DNA from: Wolbachia endosymbiont of Mansonella ozzardi
Lineage (GTDB): Bacteria > Pseudomonadota > Alphaproteobacteria > Rickettsiales > Anaplasmataceae
Assembly: GCF_020278625.1 (NCBI RefSeq)
Contig: NZ_JADAKK010000023.1
Coordinates: 1-16,493, forward strand
Direction of reading: 5' to 3'
DNA length: 16,493 nt
Shown here: piece by piece, positions 8,222-16,384 of the stretch
Layout of the letters: the number at the start of each line of letters is the position of its first letter
Position numbering within the stretch: the first letter of the stretch is position 1
Made by a program: the position numbers and the translations under genes
The notes under the pieces: generated by a model
Told to the model about the DNA's origin: nothing
Seen by the model: the letters and a program-made list of their open reading frames with translations, nothing else
Database searches by the model: none

Positions 8222-8923
8222 TTCCATAATATCAATATCGAACTTAAGCCTATCTTTTGATGATAAAACGATATTAAACAATATAAGTTTTAATATATTC
8301 AAAGGAGGATCACTAGTCATACTCGGTGGCTCAGGGAGTGACAAGTCTGTATTAACAAAAACAATCATTAGCTTGCTGACACCGGACTCAGGGTCTATTA
8401 AAATAAATAGCAAAAGCAAAAATAAATTTAGAGTTTTATTTCAGAATTCCGCCTTATTCAACTATGTTACAGTCTAGAAAAATATATTTTTTAATTACAC
8501 GAAGCGCTTCAATATCAACAAAAGGAAGGCAAAGCAATTAGCAATTGAAAAGTTAAATGATGTCGGATTGGAGAAAAACATAGCAGATATGTTTCCGATA
8601 GAGCTATCAAGTGGAATGAAAAAAAGGTAGCGCTTGCAAAAGCAATTGCACACAACCCAGAGATTATTATATTGGACGAGCTAACTTCAGGACTAGACCC
8701 AATTATGTCAGGTATAGTAAACGAGATAATAATAAAGCTGTCTAAGGATCCCAGCCCTATAATTATCACAATCACACATGATATTCATAGTGCGTTTTAG
8801 ATAGCTGATAAGATAGCAGTATTATATGAGGGAAGCATCATCTTCCATGGAGCTATTCAAGAAATAAAAAATACTAAAAATGAATATGTAAGAAAATTTA
8901 TTTGCTATGTACGTGCGAAATAA
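8214..8923 (+). pseudogene. mlaF: Broken MlaF-type ABC transporter ATP-binding protein
   Basis: Across frames this reads as an ABC ATPase that would have powered the adjacent permease. Seen in order: ISISNLSLSFDDKTILNNIS, the Walker A region GGSGSDKS (Gly replaced by Asp; canonical GGSGSGKS), a Q-loop-like FRVLFQNSALFN, the signature LSSGMKKR, Walker B IIILDELTSGLDP (Leu where Pro is usual), the H-loop ITHD, and a C-terminus ending RAK at TAA 8921-8923. The frame is lost by a stop and shift near 8474, by loss of about one base near 8630 just after the signature motif, and by an in-frame TAG at 8798-8800. The original ATG at 8214 overlaps the end of the permease gene. The 3' end is 8 bases from the convergent ccmE stop. 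Confidence 0.9.
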
Positions 8924-8931
8924 AAAATTCT

Positions 8932-9330
8932 CTATTTTATTACTTGCTTTCGAGACATATAATTCTCATCATGTTTTGCAAGCACTGTGTCTGCCAAAAA
9001 TGCTCCATCATCAAGCATTTTGCCTTGCACAACAACACCACTTTTTTCTGAAAACATTGGTGGGAGTATTCCCTGATATTTTACCACAACGCTCTTGTTA
9101 AAATCTGTCATTTGAAAAACCACTTCACTTTCGTTGCGTATCACACTGTCCTCAACAACCATTCCACCGATACGGATTGGCTTTTGATTATTTGGCAAAA
9201 CTACCGCCTTACTTACTGTATAAAAAAATGAGATATTTTCTTTGAGCGTTGTTAAAATAAAAAAGACTGCACAATTTAAAAAGAAGAAAACTCCTGAAAC
9301 TATAAGTAGTCGATTATGTTTCTTCTTCAT
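8932..9330 (-). CDS. ccmE: Cytochrome c maturation haem chaperone CcmE
   Basis: CcmE accepts haem from CcmABCD and delivers it to CcmF/H for attachment to apocytochrome c on the periplasmic side of the inner membrane. The 132-residue product has a short basic N-terminus (MKKKHNR), one membrane anchor (about residues 8-27), and an OB-fold domain with [12 protein letters not shown] and [13 protein letters not shown]. The haem-binding motif LAKHDENYM is complete, with the covalent-attachment His120 and Tyr124. The tail after the motif is short (SRKQVIK) and lacks the usual prolines. Its start overlaps the end of ccmD, so it is the last gene of the long nuoJ-to-ccmE unit. Confidence 0.96.
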   Translation of the reverse strand: MKKKHNRLLIVSGVFFFLNCAVFFILTTLKENISFFYTVSKAVVLPNNQKPIRIGGMVVEDSVIRNESEVVFQMTDFNKSVVVKYQGILPPMFSEKSGVVVQGKMLDDGAFLADTVLAKHDENYMSRKQVIK

Positions 9331-9451
9331 TATTGTTTTTAAGGCTTTCTAAAATTCTTTTGCTTTTGATATAGCAAGAAATAGTAAAAATCAGTTCTCC
9401 AGCAATCAATACAAAGCCGACAAGGTAGGCAAAAATTACATATGTATTCAT
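9314..9451 (-). CDS. ccmD: Small haem exporter protein CcmD-like
   Basis: A 45-residue frame from an ATG at 9451 to TAA at 9314, too short for many gene callers. The product begins [16 protein letters not shown] and has one membrane helix (about residues 5-27), then a basic stretch [12 protein letters not shown] and an acidic end NNNEEET. This is the size and layout of CcmD, the small inner-membrane protein that helps release holo-CcmE from CcmC and CcmAB. Context supports it strongly: the start overlaps the birA stop as ATGA, and its last 17 bases overlap the start of ccmE. Sequence conservation in CcmD is weak, so the name rests on size, topology and neighbour. Confidence 0.85.
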   Translation of the reverse strand: MNTYVIFAYLVGFVLIAGELIFTISCYIKSKRILESLKNNNEEET

Positions 9452-10239
9452 AATGCACTATCAACAAATAACTCACCTGTGTTAGAATAAATTAAACTTC
9501 CATCTTTTTGCTGCAATACCAATCTACCACTTTTATCTATATCAATAAAAATCCCTTCGTGCAATTTACCAGCTAACTTTACGCTGACTTGTTCATTCAT
9601 TTTGAACGCTTTTTTCAGCCACATTTCTCTTATAGCATAAAACCCGTCAAATATCAACTGTTTTCTTAGTTTATTAAAGTTTATTATTAATTCTTTTAAT
9701 AGGTCTGTGTTAGACACAGACTTGCCGTAGCTGCTAACGCATGTTGCTTCTGAAAGTGGTGCATGATCAATATTAATTCCAATTCCTATAACTAACCAAT
9801 TTGAATTAGATTTTTTTTTAAGCAATATTCCACTTATTTTCTTACCGTCTACCAAAATGTCATTTGGCCATTTATACTGAATGTTACTATCACCTATAAA
9901 TAATGATAATGTATTGCCAACAGCAACAGCAGTAACAAAAATCAATTCTGTTAACTCACTTAGATTTTTTCTATCATCCCAGCACGTGACTCTGGAATCC
10001 GATGTTGGAATGATACCAGAACGATTATGCAAGAGATCTGTAATTAAACTTGCACAAAAATTGCCTTTTGGAGAAACCCAGCTTTTTCCGGTGCGCCCTC
10101 TACCATCTGTTTGCTTATTGGCAATAATAACGGTTTCATTTGATATCTCTTTATCAATTAAGTCCAACGCTTCTCTATTAGTACTAGAGACTTCTTTATA
10201 ATGATGAATATGAAAGCCCTCGAATATTTCAGGAATCAC
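9448..10239 (-). CDS. birA: Biotin-[acetyl-CoA-carboxylase] ligase BirA
   Basis: BirA activates biotin with ATP and transfers it to the biotin carrier of acyl-CoA carboxylases. The 263-residue product is the short class without the N-terminal DNA-binding repressor domain, so it should be an enzyme only. The catalytic core is present: SSTNREAL, the biotin/AMP loop DGRGRTGKSWVSPKGN (residues 45-60), and YKWPNDILVDGKKISGIL (122-139), followed by the GIGINI block and a C-terminal SH3-like domain. Residues about 73-89 (SGIIPTSDSRVTCWDD) look foreign and correspond to a palindromic repeat at DNA level (9972-10015); they fall in the loop before SELTELIFVTAVAVGN. The start is GTG at 10239, one base after the nuoN stop, and the TGA overlaps the ccmD start. 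Confidence 0.95.
   Translation of the reverse strand: MIPEIFEGFHIHHYKEVSSTNREALDLIDKEISNETVIIANKQTDGRGRTGKSWVSPKGNFCASLITDLLHNRSGIIPTSDSRVTCWDDRKNLSELTELIFVTAVAVGNTLSLFIGDSNIQYKWPNDILVDGKKISGILLKKKSNSNWLVIGIGINIDHAPLSEATCVSSYGKSVSNTDLLKELIINFNKLRKQLIFDGFYAIREMWLKKAFKMNEQVSVKLAGKLHEGIFIDIDKSGRLVLQQKDGSLIYSNTGELFVDSAL
9972..10015. repeat. Palindromic element inserted in frame within birA
   Basis: The arms TATCATCCCAGCA (9972-9984) and TGTTGGAATGATA (10003-10015) pair at 11 of 13 positions. The left half, TCATCCCAGCACGTGACTCT followed by GGAATCC, matches the intergenic hairpin TCATCCCAGTGCTTGGCACT followed by GGGATCC at 6854-6880. The element leaves the birA frame open and adds roughly 15-17 codons. 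Protein-coding palindromic repeats of this sort have been described in Rickettsia and in Wolbachia. Confidence 0.8.
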
Positions 10240-10240
10240 T

Positions 10241-11635
10241 TTATAACCCTTTGGTTACTAAATGAATTAGCGAGTATAAATCCTCTACATATATAAAAAG
10301 AACGATGTTGATTAAGGAAGCCACTGAAGTGATAATAAATAGCCCCTTAAAGTAAGTAATTTTATTACCACTAGCCTTATCAAAATACATAGCTTTTATG
10401 ATATTTAGGTAGTAGTAACATGATATAACACTTGCTATTACAAGGATCAAAGATAGACTGATAAAGCCTGAGTTTATTAGACCTTTAAATATAAATAGCT
10501 TAGCAAAAAAACCTGCAAGTGGCGGTACTCCTGCCATGGAAAGCAATAGTATAGAAAGATGAAATGCTAAAACCGGGTGTTTTTTCCCTATACCAGATAA
10601 ATTTGCAATATTGCAATCGTCATCGTCAATTTGTATGAAATATGAGAACAATCCTATGCTTGTAACAATATACGTCATCAAATACGTCAAGGAGCTATCT
10701 GTTCCCATCCGCGTAAAAATAGAAAGCGAAGCAAATATGAAGCCAACATGACCTATTGAACTGTAAGCAAGCAGCCTTTTTAGGTTTTTTTGTCGTAAAG
10801 CCCCAAAAGCTGAGATAAGAACAGATAATGCTGAAAAGTATAAAAGAACAGGTTGAACATAATTTTTAACATTTACTAATTCCTCATTTATCAGTCTAAT
10901 TAAAAATGTTACAAGTGCAGCTTTTGGAGCAGTAGAAAAAAACGCAGCCACTATGGTAGATGCGCCTTGATAGACATCTGGAGCCCACATATGAAAAGGA
11001 ACAATAGCAAGCTTGAAACACAAACCAATAAGGACAAAGACCAACCCAAAAACTATTCCATAGGTTACCTGATGGTTTTGTGCAAATGAATTTAACTGAG
11101 AAAAATCGATTTGTCCTGTATATCCATAAAGTAGCGACATTCCGTACAACATGATGCAGGAAGATAACGCACTGAGCATAAAATATTTCACTCCTGCTTC
11201 ACATGAATAGACTGAATCTTTATTAAAGCTTGCAAGAACATATAAAGGTACACTCATCAATTCAAAAGCTAAATAAAAAGAAATTAAATTATTTGCTGAA
11301 ACCAGAGTCATCATGCCAAACAGCGCAAAAAGGATCAGTATTGAAAATTCATATTTATAGTCATATTTTGATAAATTCAGCAGTAAGAGTACTAGAACTC
11401 CTACGGTAAGGATCAATCCTTGAGCCAACCTGATGTATAAGTTAAGTTTTAACAATGAATTGAAGAAGAAAACTTCATTATTTTCTACTAAGAGAACTAG
11501 AACAATCAAGGTAATCGCTGTGCAGCCTAGTGCTAGTAAGTTAATGGTGCGGCGGTTGAACACGATCCCAAGCAGCAGCAGTACTAGTGAGGAAACAATA
11601 GAGAACGTTTCTGGCAATATCTGTATATAGCTCAT
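10241..11635 (-). CDS. nuoN: NADH-quinone oxidoreductase subunit N
   Basis: NuoN is one of three antiporter-like subunits of the complex I membrane arm, pumping protons across the inner membrane. The 464-residue product is slightly shorter than the E. coli protein but complete, with about 13-14 membrane helices. The key charges of the antiporter fold are visible: Glu125 in FYLAFELMSVPLY and Lys208 in CFKLAIVPFHMWAPDVYQGA; the later GALRQKNLKRLLAYSSIGHVG segment is also typical. The ATG at 11635 overlaps the nuoM stop as ATGA, which implies translational coupling. Downstream, birA starts one base after the stop. Confidence 0.97.
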   Translation of the reverse strand: MSYIQILPETFSIVSSLVLLLLGIVFNRRTINLLALGCTAITLIVLVLLVENNEVFFFNSLLKLNLYIRLAQGLILTVGVLVLLLLNLSKYDYKYEFSILILFALFGMMTLVSANNLISFYLAFELMSVPLYVLASFNKDSVYSCEAGVKYFMLSALSSCIMLYGMSLLYGYTGQIDFSQLNSFAQNHQVTYGIVFGLVFVLIGLCFKLAIVPFHMWAPDVYQGASTIVAAFFSTAPKAALVTFLIRLINEELVNVKNYVQPVLLYFSALSVLISAFGALRQKNLKRLLAYSSIGHVGFIFASLSIFTRMGTDSSLTYLMTYIVTSIGLFSYFIQIDDDDCNIANLSGIGKKHPVLAFHLSILLLSMAGVPPLAGFFAKLFIFKGLINSGFISLSLILVIASVISCYYYLNIIKAMYFDKASGNKITYFKGLFIITSVASLINIVLFIYVEDLYSLIHLVTKGL

Positions 11636-13104
11636 AGGACATTATACTTGACTAATAAATTTGCCATACATGGTTTTAAATAATTTAGTGCAAGAGTTGG
11701 GTAAAATCCAAGCAAAATAACAAGCACTGCAAGCAGAATTAAGACAGAAAATTCTATGCCATCTAGACGATTATTCAATAATTTAGAATAGCTGACTCCC
11801 CACATTGTTTGCTTACATAAACTCAGCATATAAACTGCACTCAAAATAGTACCAAGTGCAACAAACCCTGTAAAAAGCCCTATGCTCTTAAACACCCCAA
11901 CCATAGCCAAAAACTCACCTATAAACCCAGACATTCCAGGCAACCCAATCGAGGCCATTGAAAATAAAATAAACATAAAACCAAATTTTGGCATTGTGTT
12001 TACTATGCCGAAATACTTTGCAATCTCCAAAGTTCCGGTTCGAGCATATAGCATCCCAACGCACAAAAATAAGGCAGCAGAAATAAGGCCATGACTAATC
12101 ATTTGAAACACAGCACCAAGTACCCCCTCCTCGTAAAATGAAAAGAGACCAGCAGTTACGATTCCCATGTGTGCTATTGAGGAATAAGCTATTAGCTTCT
12201 TTATATCGTCCTGAGCAAATGCAACTAGTGAAGCATATATTACTGCAATTGCGCTTAACACAACAATGAAATTTGAAAAATAGAAGCTTGCCTGAGGAAG
12301 CATTGGAATAGAGAACCTTAAAAATCCATATCCCCCCATTTTAATAAGCAGGCCAGCTAAAATTACCGACCCGGAAGTTGGCGATTGCACATGCGCATCA
12401 GGAAGCCAAGTGTGGAACGGAAACATTGGAACTTTTATTGCAAAAGAGACAAAAAATGCAATCCACAACAATGATTGCACCCCAAGATCGAGGCTTGGCA
12501 TTAACGTAGCTAATTTTTGTATATCGAATGTTCCAAAGACATTATACATATACACTAACCCAAGTAAAAACAACAGCGAACCGGCAAGTGTATAGAGAAA
12601 CAACTTAAATGCCGCATACACCCTTTGTTTTCCTCCCCAAACGCCAATGATAAAGAACATTGGTACTAGAACAGCTTCGAAGAATACATAAAAGCTTATG
12701 GCATTTAGTGAAATAAAGAAACCGACCACAAAACTTTCAAGCAGCAAAAACAATGCCATATACGGCTTGAGAGTTGTATAACTCATTTTGCAATTGTAGA
12801 GTATACAAATAACAAATAAAAAAGTTGTGAGTAGAAGAAAAGGTAGCGATATACCATCCACTCCCATCCCTGCGTTTCTAATTGGGTAGCTAACGAGCTG
12901 GAAGTCCGCATTACTATAATCAAATCCTATACAAGCTACAATGCTAAGTAAAAATGGCAGTACAGCAAAAAATAGAGAGAGGAATCTTAGGTATATGGAT
13001 TTATGGTTGATCTTGATTAGAGATAAAATCAGTGCTCCTATTAGTGGAAGCAAGAATATACTAAGTAACAACACTTTCTTTGATTCCAATAATGTACAAA
13101 GCAC
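11632..13104 (-). CDS. nuoM: NADH-quinone oxidoreductase subunit M
   Basis: NuoM is the middle antiporter-like proton channel of the complex I membrane arm. Up to 490 residues, with about 14 membrane helices. Conserved features are Glu143 in FFEAVLVPMFF and Lys224 in AIKVPMFPFHTWLPDAHVQS, followed by AFAQDDIKKLIAYSSIAHMG. The start is uncertain. The longest frame begins at GTG 13104 and overlaps nuoL by 44 bases without a visible ribosome binding site. Family alignment favours a start at GTG 13074 or TTG 13071 (VLLLSIFLLPLIG), preceded by AAAGAAA, which would overlap by only 11-14 bases and remove about 10 residues. The stop overlaps nuoN as ATGA. Confidence 0.96.
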   Translation of the reverse strand: MLCTLLESKKVLLLSIFLLPLIGALILSLIKINHKSIYLRFLSLFFAVLPFLLSIVACIGFDYSNADFQLVSYPIRNAGMGVDGISLPFLLLTTFLFVICILYNCKMSYTTLKPYMALFLLLESFVVGFFISLNAISFYVFFEAVLVPMFFIIGVWGGKQRVYAAFKLFLYTLAGSLLFLLGLVYMYNVFGTFDIQKLATLMPSLDLGVQSLLWIAFFVSFAIKVPMFPFHTWLPDAHVQSPTSGSVILAGLLIKMGGYGFLRFSIPMLPQASFYFSNFIVVLSAIAVIYASLVAFAQDDIKKLIAYSSIAHMGIVTAGLFSFYEEGVLGAVFQMISHGLISAALFLCVGMLYARTGTLEIAKYFGIVNTMPKFGFMFILFSMASIGLPGMSGFIGEFLAMVGVFKSIGLFTGFVALGTILSAVYMLSLCKQTMWGVSYSKLLNNRLDGIEFSVLILLAVLVILLGFYPTLALNYLKPCMANLLVKYNVL

Positions 13105-14932
13105 CGATTATTAAAGTAACAAACATAACAAACGCATAATCAAATATGTAACCTGTTTGCAACTTTATAGAACTTTTTGAACATTCATTAACCAAACTTA
13201 CCGCACCATTTGGTCCAAATGAATCAAGGACTTTAACATCAAACTTCCATAGAGACCTGGATATGAACTTCATCGGTGCAATTATGATAAAATCATATAT
13301 CTCATTAAAGTACCATTTATTCTGCAAAAATTTAAGTAAAAATTTACTTTTAATCTGCTGAAATCTTTGATAGCAATAAATCAAGTACGCAAGCGCTATT
13401 CCACTTAGACTCACTAGAGTTGGTAGTAACTTTATAAAGAAATTATGGACTTCATGCTCACTAACAACTACTAAACTTAATTTCCAAAACGCATTACTAG
13501 TTATATTCAAAACATTTGCTCCCCATATTCCAGAAAATACCGATCCAAGAGCAAGTATTAGCAGCGGTGTAAACATAATTTTCGGTGCTTCATATATATT
13601 AATTTTACTTTGTTTTTGGCTATGAAATACGAGAAGCAATAACCTCCAAGAATAAAACGCTGTAAAGAATGCAACAACCAAGCTCATTACGAAAGCAAAA
13701 CTATCAGTACCATAAGCATGATTAATTATTAGATCCTTTGAATAAAAACCTGAAAATGGAAATACCCCGGAAAGTGCAAGAGACCCAATCCACATGAAAG
13801 CGTAAGTGCAAGGGATTTTTTTCCAGCAGTTTCCCATTTTCTGGATGTTTTGCTCATGATGCATTGCATGAATCACATTACCTGCACCTAGAAATAATAA
13901 AGCCTTGAAAAAGGCGTGTGTCATTAAATGAAAAATGGCGACATTGTAAGCAGAAAGGCCGCATGCCATGAACATATAACCAAGTTGGCTACAAGTTGAA
14001 TAAGCAATTATTTTTTTTATATCGTTCTGAGTAATTGCAACGGTAGCTGCAAAAAAGGCAGTAAGCGCACCAACAATCACTATCAATTCTTGTGCTACAT
14101 TTGACAGCTCAAACAACGGAGAACATTTTGCTACTAAAAATATACCTGCCGTTACCATAGTTGCTGCATGAATGAGTGCAGAAACAGGGGTTGGTCCTTC
14201 CATTGCATCTGGCAACCAAACATGTAGGCCAAGTTGAGCAGACTTTCCCATACAGCCAATAAAAAGTAATATGCATATTATATGAACCACTCTGAACTCA
14301 CAACAGAATGCCCTAATGTTCTGTGCACCAAAAAAATCAGCTGTGTCAAAAATTTCAGCAAATTTCAAAGAATGAAATGTGTAATAAATAAGAACAATCC
14401 CGATTAATAGAGCAAAGTCCCCTACTCTATTTACAACAAATGCTTTGAATGCTGCATTATTTGCAGAGTATTTCTGAAACCAAAATCCTATGAGTAAATA
14501 AGAGCACAAGCCAACTCCTTCCCAGCCAAATAAAAGCTGCACAAAATTGTCACTCACGACCAGCACAATCATGCAAAACGTAAACAGCGATAAATAAGAA
14601 AAGAACCTAGACTTTCCCTTATCATGTTTCATATAACCAATAGAATAGAGATGAACTACCAGCGAAACGGTGGTAATTATAATCAACATCAAAGATGAGA
14701 GAGCATCCACACTAATCGCCCAATTTACCTTTAGGGTACTCAACGAAAACAAGGGGAATAAACTCAAGTGATGATTTTGAGAAAAGGTGAAAAAAACATA
14801 CCAAGATAAAACAGCAGATATTCCAATTCCTGCAGTTGTTATTAACTGGCTAAAAATATCCCTTCTAAAAAGCGCTGCAGATAATGAACTAAAAAGTGGC
14901 AAAAACACTATTAATTTTAGTATATCAGTCAT
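13061..14932 (-). CDS. nuoL: NADH-quinone oxidoreductase subunit L
   Basis: NuoL is the distal antiporter-like subunit of complex I; its long lateral helix runs along the membrane arm. The 623-residue product is near the usual 610-650 and has about 16 hydrophobic segments. Key residues are Glu138 in LLFGWEGVGLCSYLLIGFW and Lys230 in CMGKSAQLGLHVWLPDAMEG, with PTPVSALIHAATMV and ITQNDIKKIIAYSTCSQLGYM following. Residues about 525-600 (NKWYFNEIYDFIIIAPM) correspond to the lateral helix and C-terminal anchor. The ATG at 14932 is four bases after the nuoK stop; its 3' end overlaps nuoM. Confidence 0.97.
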   Translation of the reverse strand: MTDILKLIVFLPLFSSLSAALFRRDIFSQLITTAGIGISAVLSWYVFFTFSQNHHLSLFPLFSLSTLKVNWAISVDALSSLMLIIITTVSLVVHLYSIGYMKHDKGKSRFFSYLSLFTFCMIVLVVSDNFVQLLFGWEGVGLCSYLLIGFWFQKYSANNAAFKAFVVNRVGDFALLIGIVLIYYTFHSLKFAEIFDTADFFGAQNIRAFCCEFRVVHIICILLFIGCMGKSAQLGLHVWLPDAMEGPTPVSALIHAATMVTAGIFLVAKCSPLFELSNVAQELIVIVGALTAFFAATVAITQNDIKKIIAYSTCSQLGYMFMACGLSAYNVAIFHLMTHAFFKALLFLGAGNVIHAMHHEQNIQKMGNCWKKIPCTYAFMWIGSLALSGVFPFSGFYSKDLIINHAYGTDSFAFVMSLVVAFFTAFYSWRLLLLVFHSQKQSKINIYEAPKIMFTPLLILALGSVFSGIWGANVLNITSNAFWKLSLVVVSEHEVHNFFIKLLPTLVSLSGIALAYLIYCYQRFQQIKSKFLLKFLQNKWYFNEIYDFIIIAPMKFISRSLWKFDVKVLDSFGPNGAVSLVNECSKSSIKLQTGYIFDYAFVMFVTLIIGALYIIGIKESVVT

Positions 14933-14936
14933 ACCT

Positions 14937-15245
14937 TCACTCTTTCATTAAGTTCGCTCGCTCAACATCTATATTGCCACGGCTTCTATAATATACAACC
15001 AATATTGCAAGTCCTATTCCTGACTCTGCTGCGGCAACAGTCAACACAAACATGACAAAAATTTGCCCAACTATATCATTTGTAAAAGCAGAAAAAGCAA
15101 CTAAATTGATATTAATTGCTAGCAATAATACCTCTACTGACAATAATATGTTGATTATGCTTTTACGGTTGATGAAAATACCACACACTCCAATAGCGAA
15201 TAAAATAGCCGCAACTACCAAGAAATGATTTAATCCTATTTCCAT
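14937..15245 (-). CDS. nuoK: NADH-quinone oxidoreductase subunit K
   Basis: NuoK is a small three-helix subunit that forms part of the proton path beside NuoJ. The 102-residue length matches the family. Both conserved membrane glutamates are present: Glu38 in [17 protein letters not shown] and Glu74 in [12 protein letters not shown] (equivalent to Glu36 and Glu72 in E. coli). The ATG at 15245 lies inside the last ten bases of nuoJ, indicating coupling. nuoL follows after four bases. Confidence 0.97.
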   Translation of the reverse strand: MEIGLNHFLVVAAILFAIGVCGIFINRKSIINILLSVEVLLLAININLVAFSAFTNDIVGQIFVMFVLTVAAAESGIGLAILVVYYRSRGNIDVERANLMKE

Positions 15246-15823
15246 TCTACTCCTTTTCCAAATTTAGCCTTAACCAACTTTACAGATGAGGATTGTGTCA
15301 ATTGTTTTAATACATTCTGTCTTTTGATTCCTTTTTTCTTATCCTGCAAAGTAAGAGCAATTGCGCCCACAATTGCAACAAGTAGTAAAATGCCAGAAAG
15401 GTGAAAAGCGTACATATAATCAGTATAGAGCAAATTGCCGATGGCTTTCACATTATTGGTATTATAGTTTATAACATTGCTTATATTCAGCGCTGAGCTG
15501 CGGATTACGAAACCGATAATGAGAAAAAACACGACACATAATATAGAACCAACAGTTAAATGCTTTGTAAAACCCTGACGCAATCTTATGTAGTCAATAT
15601 CGAGCATCATAACTACAAAAAGGAACAACACTGCAACTGCTCCGATATATACTATCAGCACCATCATAGCAATAAACTCAGCTCCAAGGAGGATAAAAAG
15701 AGCTGAAGAGTTAACGAAAGTGAAAATTAAAAATAGTACTGCATGCACGGGATTCCTTGTGCTGATCACACAAACAGCGGATAAAATGCTAAGAATTGCA
15801 AAAAAATAAAAGAAAAAAGTCAT
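15236..15823 (-). CDS. nuoJ: NADH-quinone oxidoreductase subunit J
   Basis: NuoJ is a five-helix subunit of the complex I membrane arm close to the quinone end. The 195-residue product shows [28 protein letters not shown] and the conserved third-helix region [21 protein letters not shown], whose glycine takes part in the helix bulge seen in this subunit. The C-terminus is short and basic. It is the first gene of the nuoJKLMN-birA-ccmD-ccmE unit, and a candidate promoter lies 28-57 bases upstream. The ATG at 15823 has no clear Shine-Dalgarno. The other nuo genes are not in this window. Confidence 0.96.
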   Translation of the reverse strand: MTFFFYFFAILSILSAVCVISTRNPVHAVLFLIFTFVNSSALFILLGAEFIAMMVLIVYIGAVAVLFLFVVMMLDIDYIRLRQGFTKHLTVGSILCVVFFLIIGFVIRSSALNISNVINYNTNNVKAIGNLLYTDYMYAFHLSGILLLVAIVGAIALTLQDKKKGIKRQNVLKQLTQSSSVKLVKAKFGKGVEWK

Positions 15824-15843
15824 TAATATTTAGCTGCAACAAC

Positions 15844-15864
15844 AGTTACTAATTTAAAGTAACT
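15844..15864. repeat. Small hairpin overlapping the nuoJ promoter
   Basis: AGTTAC (15844-15849) and GTAACT (15859-15864) are exact inverted repeats around a nine-base loop. The loop contains the candidate -10 box of the nuoJ promoter. It could be an operator-like site or the base of a transcript structure; nothing decides this. Confidence 0.4.
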
Positions 15865-15880
15865 ATTGCTATGAAGTCAA
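15851..15880 (-). promoter_or_regulatory. Candidate promoter of the nuoJ-ccmE unit
   Basis: On the complement, TTGACT (15875-15880) and TAAATT (15851-15856) match the -35 and -10 consensus at 5/6 and 4/6 with an 18-base spacer. Transcription would start near 15845, about 20 bases before the nuoJ ATG. It is the only good match I see directly upstream. Confidence 0.5.
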
Positions 15881-16020
15881 TAAACTTATTGCATGGCAGT
15901 GTGTGTCACGAAACGAAAGGCTACTTGACAAATCTCTCCAGCTTTCTTACCATAATAGTAGTGATATTTCTGACTCAAGGCTTGTTTTTGATTTCCAGGC
16001 TCAATAACAAAGTTCAGTAA
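15871..16020 (+). CDS. Possible 49-residue membrane peptide, weakly supported
   Basis: An ATG at 15871 opens a 49-residue frame divergent from nuoJ, with a hydrophobic run FLTIIVVIFLTQGLFLIS that could span a membrane. No ribosome binding site is seen, and the ATG sits inside the nuoJ -35 region. Reading stays open for about 30 more codons after the TAA at 16018, so it may be a remnant of something longer. I do not recognise the sequence; chance is a serious alternative. Confidence 0.2.
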   Translation: MKSINLLHGSVCHETKGYLTNLSSFLTIIVVIFLTQGLFLISRLNNKVQ

Positions 16021-16178
16021 AAAACTCAGGGTATTTTTCGGTGGATTTTATCAAATTATAGCAGCTGCATGTCCTTTTCACTTTTTCTACATTCAGCCAA
16101 ACCGCGCTTAAACTAGGCGTCAGCAAATTATTATAACGCCAATTTAAAGTATTATAGAGTCAAAACTCGTCACTCTGG
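16021..16178. other. Non-coding stretch between the nuoJ leader and the repeats
   Basis: No gene, RNA or strong hairpin is recognised. Within the 15824-16493 gap, the left part holds the nuoJ promoter and a doubtful small frame, and the right part is almost entirely dispersed repeats. Confidence 0.5.
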
Positions 16179-16252
16179 ATTTCTTTTCCTTTTTTCTACT
16201 TAGTAAATTTCTTAATGTTTAAATTTAGATCAGTTGCGTTTTAAAAGCAGCT
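16179..16252 (-). repeat. Composite dispersed repeat, copy C (inverted)
   Basis: On the complement the order is AGCTGCTTTTAAAACGCAAC, a short link, then ATTAAGAAATTTACTAAG and an A-rich run with GGAAAAGAAAT. It matches 7001-7072 in block order and spacing, with small indels between the blocks. Confidence 0.75.
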
Positions 16253-16318
16253 AGATTAGACGTTTAGAATAAAAAAACATCAATTTATAAAGTTAATATA
16301 AATAATTAGCTACCAACT

Positions 16319-16363
16319 GGTTTCCTTTCTTTTTTTTGCCTGGTAAATTTCTTAATATTTATA
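16319..16363 (-). repeat. Dispersed repeat (TTTAAGAAA-TTACC type), copy D (inverted)
   Basis: On the complement: ATAAATATTAAGAAATTTAC, then CAGGCAAAAAAAAG and AAAGGAAACC. This is the cleanest match to the consensus of the four copies. It lies about 100 bases from copy C in the same orientation, so the two may be a tandem or stepwise insertion. Confidence 0.7.
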
Positions 16364-16384
16364 GCTGATTGCAATTTATAAGCG

